From the IMG/VR virus record IMGVR_UViG_3300002514_000029, positions 1 to 35,864 of that record: DNA of 35,864 nucleotides, one strand, 5' to 3'. Source of the DNA: a virus. A program made the translations under genes and the position numbers. Shown here piece by piece: positions 1 through 8,339 of the stretch (position 1 is its first letter; each line of letters begins with the position of its first letter). The notes under the pieces were generated by a model, which had not been told where the DNA came from, made no database searches, and worked only from the letters and a program-made list of their open reading frames with translations.

Positions 1-3000
1 ACTGTATTGGTGTAAACACTTTGTATTGCAGGCTGGAAAGGTGGGGCAACGTTAATATGCCAGTTGATGTAATCCGTGGGAGTACCAACAACACCACTAT
101 GGTTAGTATTACTACATTTTGATTGAGCCCACCAATATGGACTACTATTACATAAGTAAGACTTACATAAGGCGTCACAGTCTACTTGATTCACAAAAAC
201 ATCTGGGTCACTATAACTATACATCGCTTGAACACACCCACCAATATTTCCATCAATACATTTCCACGTTAGTGTTGGTGTACCTCCTGTACCACATGTA
301 AAACATTTCTCATCAAGTCCAGTGGAATTAAGAAAGTGTTCAGTGTCACATGGCACCCACCATGGCTTACCGGCACCTTGACCCTGCCAAGTTGTTACGT
401 TAGGGCTAGGTCCCATTGTATAGAGATTTAACCCGTCTGCACTATTACCAGATAACCAATTACACCAATGTTCTGATGGTGAGTATTGGTCTGGTAACAT
501 ATTTGCTAAATGTTGTCCTGCATCCCACATCTGAGTTCTAACCCAACAACAGCCCGGGTGGAGTGGGTCTTTTACAATTTGTCCTTCTCCCCAATAAGGT
601 TCTGTGCTTGACCACATTTGTACTGTTGTGTGGGGTATTACATTGGTTCCGTCCCAACCGTCAAATGTGTTTGGTACTGAGTTATCATATATCCCAAGAC
701 TACCATTCGATAATACAGTTGGATTCCAATAGCCAAGTAAACCAGCCTGATGATGGTACCATGATTTTTGTCCCACACACTGGTCACATTCTCCTGGCTC
801 TATAGGTTCACAATTATTTGTTAATGTCATGCAACTATAGAAACTATCATAACAATCACGAGTACAAGTTGCACACCCCCAATCTAATTCACATGGTGTT
901 GGTGCTGATGGAGGTGTACATGGTCCAACATTTATATCTAACCATCCACTACATTTACAAGGGTTTAATACTGAATTTGGGTTAGATACTATGTATTGGC
1001 TACCCATTGGATTTTGACATATAATACAACATGGTACTGGTGGTCCAGAAGATACAGGAGCAGAACCTATAGTTCCTAGATTAATATCTACGGGATTAAC
1101 ATCTGGCCCTAATACTTTTTGATGTACTATTTGCTCTGATACGAATCCTTCTGTTGTTGGATAGATTGGTACTGGGCCGTCATTACACTTGCCCATACTT
1201 ACTTGTGTGTCGATTCCATTACAATTACAAGGAGCTGCTCCCTGCACTATATAGTAAATAATACCTGTTCCACGAACCTCTGGTAGATGTTTACAACATA
1301 TTTTACAATTTCCTGAACTACTCCCACCGTCTGGGCATTCTACCATTGGTCCCGTGCCATCTAAAGACGTACAATACATTCGGCATGGTAAATTTTGGGG
1401 GTTTGGGTAGCTAAGTGTCGTACCTGCTACACAACCACCTTGGCCATCATCTTCACAACAACAACAATCCTGTGGACAACTAATCTGACTAATTCCCGCA
1501 CAAACTGAGTTACATGGTAGTCCTGTTGGGTTGAATTGCGTCGTTTGTGTACCGTTAACACAGTTTCCAAATCCATCGTCCTCACAACAACAACATGGAG
1601 TTCCTTGGGTGGTGGGTTCACAACAGTATTTACACCATTCCTGACACTTTTCTAAACTAGAGAAAGGTGTACCACCACCATTATAACTCACTTGTGAACC
1701 AGGAGCTCCAGCGTCAGTACCCCAAACATTATCCCCATAAGATGCATTAGCTGTTATTTCAGTGTTTATATATGGGTATTCTTCTATACAATTTGTTATC
1801 TGATATGGGTATTGTGGGTTATTATCGTCACACCACCATCTTTCTTCATACACTACAGGAGGACACTCTGGGTCACATGGAATCCACATTAAATCAGTAC
1901 CGTACGCTGGTAGTCCTGAAGTATTTAAGGCGTTCATATATAGATTATAATAATCAGAAGGTAACATTGTTGTATCATACAGTGCCCAATCCCCTGTACC
2001 TAAAACCATCACATAACAACAACCATCTTGAGTCACAACATCACCATTTATGTATGTTCCTCCATTAGCTGTTGGTGTTGGTGTCCATGACAAAGGTGTA
2101 CTATTAAAGCTGGTCAAGGTAATACTATAAGTTAGTAGAACACCAGCACTACCCTCGTAATGGTATGTTATGGTATTATCTAAACATTTCTCACACTCAC
2201 AACATCTTTGATTATTGTTTGTTGCTGCATGACAGCACGCTAAGGTGTAACATGGTGGTAATTGTACTGGATTAGTTGGTGCGGCTGTGAACTCACATTG
2301 GCACACACCATTACATTCAAATTGACATACCAGTTGGCAGTCAGCTTGTGCAGTAGGACCTACATATGGCCCAGACATTAAGGTGTTAATTACTGGGTAA
2401 ACTATACATCCCAGTATATCATCACAATAATAATCTAGGTATATTTCTACACAAGGCTCCTCGGTAATGATACAATCAATTAGTGTTGCATAACAATCTG
2501 CTGCCATACAGTTGCAGTTTTGATTCATAGCACAATACCAGTTTAAATAACAAGTTCCTGGGGATGAGGTTACTGAGTCACAGTCACAACAAAATCTACA
2601 AGCTTCTTGACAAGCTCCTAGTGAAGTAAAATAAGCCATATTGTTTACAGCTCTAGTTACAGCTCCAACACCAAATAAATTTGTATCTAATAGTGTGCTA
2701 ATATTACTCACACAACCACCCAAACTAGCACTGTAATCATAGTGACACCAGTACTCTGTTGGTGGTAATGAACAGTCACAAGGTGTTGTTGTTGTTGTTG
2801 CTAAGAAACAACCTAAAGCGTCCCAGAAAAAAGTACCAGCACAGTTAGATACATTTCCGACAAAAGTACATACAGACACACCATTAGGGTCGCAGCACCA
2901 AGTACACTCTGGTTGACAGTCCCCTAATGACGTAAAGTTTGTAGTTAGTGGGTTTTGGTACAGTGCGTCACCATCATTTACTTCTACACACCCAGTACCA

Positions 3001-6000
3001 TCTACATTTACCACCGCATTAGGTGAACAATCAGAACTATCGTCACAATACCATTGTGGCGGTAATGGTCCGGGACAACAGTTTGGTAATAACGCATTTA
3101 CTGGATTTATACCCATACATTCATTGTAGGAATTGTATGCGTAAACATTTGGTGGACAATCCGTTGGGATTGGACCAGATGCTAGAATTAATTCTTGTTG
3201 GTAAGTTGCACACATTGGTATGCAAGGATTTGTTCCTGGTATACAAAAACATTGTGCGTCACACTCATCACCACTACCATTATCACAAGTTGAGTTATTA
3301 TAACAATTAAAAATATGTCCTGTTCCCATAGTAGTGTCACACGCACTTGGTACACATCCGTCTGGTGAACATTCCCAACTTGGTGTATAGGCCGGGTCAC
3401 AAACATCACATGGGTCATAAGTTGCTGCTTGCCATATAAATGGTACTGGTGGGTCTCCTGGCGTTAGATTACAACTTACCCAACAGTTTGGTACTGAACC
3501 AGCTGGTGGGTCTCCTGGTGTAAAATGATTACAATCATATGTTGTTGGGTCTCCTGGTGTAGGTGGGGTTTGTGGTAATATAATAGGGCAATCACATCTA
3601 AAACAACAAAAATCGGTATCAGTATCACCCCAATAAACAGCATCATCTTCATCGTAAAACTGGAATAAACTATTCCAGGCTCCAGTTGAATTTACTGGTT
3701 CCGGGCCACATGCACAATCACATGTTTCATCTGTTGGGTCACAACATGTTGGAGTAGTAGCTGGTGCTACTGGTGGGCATAAAGCGTTAGTACAATCAAA
3801 CATAAAACACCACGGATATGCGGGGTTAAATACATACCCAGATGATGTTGGGTCATTACATGGGGTAGTTGATATGTTGTAAGCCTGGTCGTATGAACAA
3901 GGCCAATCTAATATTGGTGATGGTGGCCCATTTGGGTACCAAATCATATTGAATCCTGATGTTAAGTCATCATCACAGTCCGCATAACAACATCCTTGAT
4001 TTGCATAACAACAAGCTGAAAAAGTGTCATATCCGGTCCATAATGGGTCTGGGTCGGTAACCTGCCAATTATTTTGAGCTATAATTGTTTGACTAATCCC
4101 TTGTTTACAACCAATTAAAACCGGTGGTATAGTTGGTGTCGTTGTTGTACCTGTTTCTGTAAAGCAGTCCCAACCAAAATCACAAATACAAGCTGCTAGA
4201 CAAGATGGTTGGTCAGGATAAGATGGGATTCCGTTTAATCCTCCTGTTGGGTCTGGACCATATGTGTTAGGACTTGTAGATATTAGTGTAGGACACATGT
4301 TTGGGTAGGAACTAGTACATGGAGTCATGGCATTACAATCACATGTCCAACATTCTATATTTACTGTACAAGCTGTAACACAGTCTGCCTCGGTTAAGTA
4401 TGGACCAGTACCGGTTGGTGGTCCACCTAATGTATACCATGGTATACATGGACTCTGGTATGGTCCTGGTGTAGGTGGGTTATATACAATATATGGGTCA
4501 TCACACCACCAACTACAAGGTACATCTCCAACTACATTTGACACACCAAAATATATTAACATATTTGATTCACAGTCACTTTGTGAAGGCCACAAGGTGG
4601 CGTTTGGGTCCATTGAACCAATAACTAGTGGTCCTGGTGTCGGTATACCACCCAAAGACTGGCATCCACTTTCACAATCCCAAGTCCAGACTGTATCAAT
4701 ACAACATCCTGCTATAGGGCCAATAGGTGCTAGATTAACTGGTGGTATAAATGTGCTTGGTGCATTAGATAGTACACCATTATTACAATCACTTATGAGA
4801 TAAGGTGGACTTAAATATAAACTATAGTTATAAGCTAAATCAGTAAATGTGTTATTTATTGCGTTAACACTAATCATTGTGTTAATATATAAGGTAGCAT
4901 CATAGTCACAACCTAATGTATCACAACAAGGCACTCCCATAGCCGCTGGTGTTGTACATGAATAAGCTATTGGTTCACAATAATCACTACATAGTGGTTC
5001 TGTAGCAAAAGATAGTGGTGTAAAATAAAGAGGGTCGTCAGATAGTATTGGGTAACATCCTTGACATGTATATTGTTCTGTACATACCCATCTACTATCA
5101 AAACACGTACCATCATTTAAGTTAGTATCACAGTCACCCCAAAACATTTCTCCGGTTACAGTAATTGGATTACCAAATTGGTCAACCGTATCTAAAGTTG
5201 CTCCCGATATCATAATACAGTCCAGACTTGTAGAACTTGGTAATGGACATGCTTGCCAGTGTGGGGATATGTCTGGTTCACCATAAGTTCCTGCATAGTT
5301 CCATTCAGAACAAGGAAAAGATGATGAAATCTGGTCAGTTAAACACACGTAACATACACCATTATAACTTACCGTATCATTCTCATTATAGCTAGCAAAC
5401 GTAGAATCCCAAGGTCCCCCAAGCCATCCCCATGGATTAGAATTCATTTGCATGGCATTGAAGATACCATTTATTCCAATACAATCAACATCACAATCTC
5501 CTACTGGCCCTTCTATAGGACAAACCCAACTTACACACCCTATGTAATCCCATTGGGTTGTAAATTGCATTGTGTATCCTGTTGGTGGGTCTAATGTTCC
5601 ACTAACTAGGGCTTGGTAACAATTTCCTTCTGTTCCTTCTACGAAGTCTCCAGCGTTATAAAAGTTACCCTGACTATAAAAGTTAGTTGGTCCTAGTGTA
5701 AAGTCGTTACATGGCGTATTTGTTCCTGGTGGACATGCAACACAATCTGGAGTACAAGCTTCCCATACATGTGTTTTAACACCACCGTCATTATATACCC
5801 CTTCTTCCATCATAACAGGGGCTACACCATACCATGGGTCAGATGAAGATATGTTTATTACAGCCATAAAACAACAACAAGAATTATATGTAACATCATA
5901 AACTATATCACCTATAGCATAGTTACCACTTGGTGACCAATCACCAATTACAGTACCTGGACCTATTGGTATTGAAGTTCCCATAATTCCAGGTATATTA

Positions 6001-7457
6001 CCTCTATCCACATATTCATCTTTTGTTGTACAATATTCACAATCACCTGATGGACACGCAATGCATTCTTCTGCTCCCCACGCTAAATTATCTAAACCAC
6101 AACTCGTAGCCTCAAAAATTGTTATCCCGTTAGTAAAGTCCCAGAAATTTATTGGTGTGTCACCATCAGCCCATGTACCACTAGAGTTTGCTGCGGAAGA
6201 TATGGTGTAAGCTGTAAACACGGTAGTTGCATCTGTAATCACACCATATACACCAGTTAAAAATCCGTTAGTTATAGGGTCTAAAACATCACCACCTATA
6301 GGTACTACCACACCAACATTAAAACCTGGTGGTAGGTTAGGTGAGTTTAAGTTTGTATATGTTTGAAAATTACCCAAAATACTATCTGTTATTCCTGACA
6401 CCGTAAAACATGGTTTACCAGATATAGCTCCAGGGCCAAAAGTCATACCACTGTATTGATTTATGTGGGTTGCTGAATCCAGAGGTAAATCTGGGTAGTC
6501 ATTAAAATAACCTGTAGATGAACCTTGAAAACCACTTGGGTTACCAAATATATCATAGGTTGGTGGTCCCGTTAGGGGACTTGATTGGTCCATTTGAAAT
6601 GGTGGAGTTGCTAATGGACCGGCCATAAATGGATAAGTCTCTAATGGTAGTGATAATATTTTTTCAGTACTTAGTGGTCCCCATGGTGAATCTTGTGTAA
6701 TGGTCACCTTATATTTTGCTGGTGTTGTCGGATAAATCTTTATATCTTGTGTAGTTAAATTTGGAAAATACATGTGTTGCACTGATGTTCCGTCACCCCA
6801 GTCGATAGTATATGGTGACTTTTGTAATTGTTCGTAATATCCAAAATCAGTAGTATTACTTACTAACACACCATAACCACTGTTGGATACACCAGAATAA
6901 ACAAAGTTAGCGAAAACTTCTTGTTGTGATATATTTCCATCCCAAACAGAATAATGTCCAATATCATTAAAATCTTGACTTAAAAAAATTGGTACTTTAC
7001 TAACATCTGGACCTAGTTGGTCTAGACATTCACAACCAAAAGTGTTTGGTGTTATGTTAATAGGGTTATTATTACTTTGGCCAACATTTATAACACTCCT
7101 TGTTTGATTAAAACTATCACTGTATGTGGTTCCTAATAAGGTAACATGTAGCCCTTTAAAAAGTATGTATAAAAAACTATCTACACTGGTACAGTGGTTA
7201 GGGCTATTATTAGGCCCTGTATTCCACAAAATAACACAAGGGTCACTTGGGGAACAATGTTTTAGTTCTTCTGGGAATGTATTAAGTATGTCTCCATTAA
7301 TTGCAGACATAACATCAACTCCAGTAGTATTGTACATAGTAATGCCAGAACAATTTGTACTAGTGTTTATAGGCCAAAAATTTGTACCACCACTACAAGG
7401 TATTTCCCAATATATATCTGGGTTTATTCTCTTTATTCTAAATTTTTGTACTTCCAT
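1..7457 (-). CDS. Giant Cys-rich mosaic virion/adhesin-like protein (3' end outside window)
   Basis: The frame opens at an ATG (7457-7455) three bases after the preceding stop and stays open to the window edge, giving at least 2485 residues; the stop lies outside. I checked the frame at many places along its length and found no stop. Residues 1-200 are ordinary. A PKD-like element (IDWGDGT, about residues 210-255) follows. From about residue 470 on I count about 190 cysteines. Recurring modules are W-x-C units (Trp near residues 790, 926, 984, 1037, 1096, 1361, 1469, 1570, 1875, 2398; a YYC variant at 1678) and CBM5/12-like units (Tyr near 513, 600, 690, 1802, 2288). It is rich in Pro, Gly, Thr, Asn and Trp and has no obvious membrane segment or signal peptide. 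It is last in the wedge/outer-virion run. A host-binding fibre or adhesin is the best guess by inference; the function is unknown. Confidence 0.85.
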   Translation of the reverse strand, partial: MEVQKFRIKRINPDIYWEIPCSGGTNFWPINTSTNCSGITMYNTTGVDVMSAINGDILNTFPEELKHCSPSDPCVILWNTGPNNSPNHCTSVDSFLYILFKGLHVTLLGTTYSDSFNQTRSVINVGQSNNNPINITPNTFGCECLDQLGPDVSKVPIFLSQDFNDIGHYSVWDGNISQQEVFANFVYSGVSNSGYGVLVSNTTDFGYYEQLQKSPYTIDWGDGTSVQHMYFPNLTTQDIKIYPTTPAKYKVTITQDSPWGPLSTEKILSLPLETYPFMAGPLATPPFQMDQSSPLTGPPTYDIFGNPSGFQGSSTGYFNDYPDLPLDSATHINQYSGMTFGPGAISGKPCFTVSGITDSILGNFQTYTNLNSPNLPPGFNVGVVVPIGGDVLDPITNGFLTGVYGVITDATTVFTAYTISSAANSSGTWADGDTPINFWDFTNGITIFEATSCGLDNLAWGAEECIACPSGDCEYCTTKDEYVDRGNIPGIMGTSIPIGPGTVIGDWSPSGNYAIGDIVYDVTYNSCCCFMAVINISSSDPWYGVAPVMMEEGVYNDGGVKTHVWEACTPDCVACPPGTNTPCNDFTLGPTNFYSQGNFYNAGDFVEGTEGNCYQALVSGTLDPPTGYTMQFTTQWDYIGCVSWVCPIEGPVGDCDVDCIGINGIFNAMQMNSNPWGWLGGPWDSTFASYNENDTVSYNGVCYVCLTDQISSSFPCSEWNYAGTYGEPDISPHWQACPLPSSTSLDCIMISGATLDTVDQFGNPITVTGEMFWGDCDTNLNDGTCFDSRWVCTEQYTCQGCYPILSDDPLYFTPLSFATEPLCSDYCEPIAYSCTTPAAMGVPCCDTLGCDYDATLYINTMISVNAINNTFTDLAYNYSLYLSPPYLISDCNNGVLSNAPSTFIPPVNLAPIGPIAGCCIDTVWTWDCESGCQSLGGIPTPGPLVIGSMDPNATLWPSQSDCESNMLIYFGVSNVVGDVPCSWWCDDPYIVYNPPTPGPYQSPCIPWYTLGGPPTGTGPYLTEADCVTACTVNIECWTCDCNAMTPCTSSYPNMCPTLISTSPNTYGPDPTGGLNGIPSYPDQPSCLAACICDFGWDCFTETGTTTTPTIPPVLIGCKQGISQTIIAQNNWQVTDPDPLWTGYDTFSACCYANQGCCYADCDDDLTSGFNMIWYPNGPPSPILDWPCSYDQAYNISTTPCNDPTSSGYVFNPAYPWCFMFDCTNALCPPVAPATTPTCCDPTDETCDCACGPEPVNSTGAWNSLFQFYDEDDAVYWGDTDTDFCCFRCDCPIILPQTPPTPGDPTTYDCNHFTPGDPPAGSVPNCWVSCNLTPGDPPVPFIWQAATYDPCDVCDPAYTPSWECSPDGCVPSACDTTMGTGHIFNCYNNSTCDNGSGDECDAQCFCIPGTNPCIPMCATYQQELILASGPIPTDCPPNVYAYNSYNECMGINPVNALLPNCCPGPLPPQWYCDDSSDCSPNAVVNVDGTGCVEVNDGDALYQNPLTTNFTSLGDCQPECTWCCDPNGVSVCTFVGNVSNCAGTFFWDALGCFLATTTTTPCDCSLPPTEYWCHYDYSASLGGCVSNISTLLDTNLFGVGAVTRAVNNMAYFTSLGACQEACRFCCDCDSVTSSPGTCYLNWYCAMNQNCNCMAADCYATLIDCIITEEPCVEIYLDYYCDDILGCIVYPVINTLMSGPYVGPTAQADCQLVCQFECNGVCQCEFTAAPTNPVQLPPCYTLACCHAATNNNQRCCECEKCLDNTITYHYEGSAGVLLTYSITLTSFNSTPLSWTPTPTANGGTYINGDVVTQDGCCYVMVLGTGDWALYDTTMLPSDYYNLYMNALNTSGLPAYGTDLMWIPCDPECPPVVYEERWWCDDNNPQYPYQITNCIEEYPYINTEITANASYGDNVWGTDAGAPGSQVSYNGGGTPFSSLEKCQEWCKYCCEPTTQGTPCCCCEDDGFGNCVNGTQTTQFNPTGLPCNSVCAGISQISCPQDCCCCEDDGQGGCVAGTTLSYPNPQNLPCRMYCTSLDGTGPMVECPDGGSSSGNCKICCKHLPEVRGTGIIYYIVQGAAPCNCNGIDTQVSMGKCNDGPVPIYPTTEGFVSEQIVHQKVLGPDVNPVDINLGTIGSAPVSSGPPVPCCIICQNPMGSQYIVSNPNSVLNPCKCSGWLDINVGPCTPPSAPTPCELDWGCATCTRDCYDSFYSCMTLTNNCEPIEPGECDQCVGQKSWYHHQAGLLGYWNPTVLSNGSLGIYDNSVPNTFDGWDGTNVIPHTTVQMWSSTEPYWGEGQIVKDPLHPGCCWVRTQMWDAGQHLANMLPDQYSPSEHWCNWLSGNSADGLNLYTMGPSPNVTTWQGQGAGKPWWVPCDTEHFLNSTGLDEKCFTCGTGGTPTLTWKCIDGNIGGCVQAMYSYSDPDVFVNQVDCDALCKSYLCNSSPYWWAQSKCSNTNHSGVVGTPTDYINWHINVAPPFQPAIQSVYTNT
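918..1307 (-). repeat. Second duplicated Cys unit in the giant protein
   Basis: The stretches at 1307-1185 and 1031-918 (minus strand) share C-x-I-C, YIV, PC-x-C-x-G, then a Val and a closing Cys: NCKICC...YIV...APCNCNG against PCCIICQNP...YIV...NPCKCSG. About 40 residues each, not adjacent; more diverged than the CCCCEDDG pair. Confidence 0.6.
1338..1595 (-). repeat. Tandem 43-residue repeat in the giant protein (CCCCEDDG units)
   Basis: Two adjacent units, 129 bases apart, begin at 1595 and 1466 on the minus strand. They share the pattern CCCCEDDG-x-G-x-CV-x-GT, then NP-x-x-LPC and a further Cys. The bases for the start of each unit are nearly identical, which indicates a fairly recent duplication. 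Confidence 0.8.
3451..3556 (-). repeat. Triplicated TPGDP micro-repeat in the giant protein
   Basis: GGGTCTCCTG (plus strand) occurs at 3451-3460, 3508-3517 and 3547-3556, always in the same frame, each encoding part of a TPGDP motif flanked by Cys-bearing segments. It probably reflects slippage or local duplication of a Pro/Gly linker. Confidence 0.6.
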
Positions 7458-7460
7458 TAA

Positions 7461-8339
7461 TTATATTATATATTCATACCATGTTATAGGTTGTATAGAT
7501 GTCATACCTTTTTCACCTAGAAAGACAGGGTTAAAAGGAAATCCTAATAAGTAAGCGTTATTATCAAACACCCTCACCTTATAACTATATTTTGGTGTTG
7601 TTAGTTCATTAACACTTATATTGACCTGGTAATAAAACCAGTTTGATGGTTCCATAGGTCCTACATTCCCACTTGGGTTTGCATTTACAAATCTATTTGA
7701 TTTACCTGTTTTTGCATTAAAGAACTTGCATGACATGTAAAATGTTTCTATCTCAAAAAGGTCTCTATTTTTTAACCAATGTATATAGTAACTCTCATCT
7801 TTTCCTGTGTATGGACCTAATTGTACTTCTGGTAACCAAACATCGTACTGGGTAGGTAGTGCTTGTGATGCTAGTTGGTAGTAAGCTACTGGGTCTTCGT
7901 CTTTGTCTATATTTACGGGATACTTACCACAGTTAGTGGTTGGTAGTATGATAGTAAACATTAATTTTTGTTTTTCTCTTTCTGGACTGTCGTAGTAGTC
8001 GAACTTCCAAAAACTATTTGTAAAGGATTTTTTATTTCTATATAATTCAGCGTCAGTAAAGTCAGCATTATTAAAATTAACAGCGTTAGCTCCCCAGTTT
8101 TGATTAACTTCATCAAAAAATCTAAACTGATAAAATATATTATAATCCCCTGTGTCGTTACCATAATAATATCTTGTGGTTTCGTAGTCTTGGATTACAT
8201 TTACGGCATCCTCCAACTCAACTTGTTCATAATCTGTAATAAGTTGTTCTCTACCAACTTCATCAAATATTTGACCTAGGGGTACGGTGATATTTTTTTC
8301 ACCTGGGTTTACTCTTATTTGTATTCTATTCACAGACAT
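7461..8339 (-). CDS. Unknown virion-type protein, 292 aa
   Basis: I chose the ATG at 8339 (MSVNRIQIRVNPGE), which overlaps the end of the previous gene by 14 bases. A TTG six codons upstream (8357) would give 298 aa but is a weaker start. The protein is soluble-looking, rich in Tyr, Asn, Phe and Asp, with no signal peptide, membrane segment or Cys clusters. Alternating polar and aromatic stretches suggest beta structure (inference). It ends three bases before the giant Cys-rich gene, so the two are likely translated from one message. I do not recognise the family. Its position after the gp25/gp6-type wedge genes suggests a baseplate or outer tail component, possibly the attachment partner of the giant downstream protein. 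Confidence 0.8.
   Translation of the reverse strand: MSVNRIQIRVNPGEKNITVPLGQIFDEVGREQLITDYEQVELEDAVNVIQDYETTRYYYGNDTGDYNIFYQFRFFDEVNQNWGANAVNFNNADFTDAELYRNKKSFTNSFWKFDYYDSPEREKQKLMFTIILPTTNCGKYPVNIDKDEDPVAYYQLASQALPTQYDVWLPEVQLGPYTGKDESYYIHWLKNRDLFEIETFYMSCKFFNAKTGKSNRFVNANPSGNVGPMEPSNWFYYQVNISVNELTTPKYSYKVRVFDNNAYLLGFPFNPVFLGEKGMTSIQPITWYEYII

Noticed and set aside
4327-4803. Open frame of 158 codons on the plus strand
   Set aside because: It lies opposite the giant Cys-rich gene; its composition mirrors the Gly/Pro-rich minus-strand product, and a single plus-strand gene here would break an otherwise unidirectional run.
1-7457. Diversity-generating retroelement target in the giant adhesin-like gene
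   Set aside because: No reverse transcriptase gene, template repeat or variable repeat pair is visible in this window; the repeats present are protein modules.
7126-7554. 142-codon plus-strand frame spanning a gene boundary
   Set aside because: It runs opposite the start of the giant gene and the end of the 292-aa gene and has no promoter, start context or recognisable domain.
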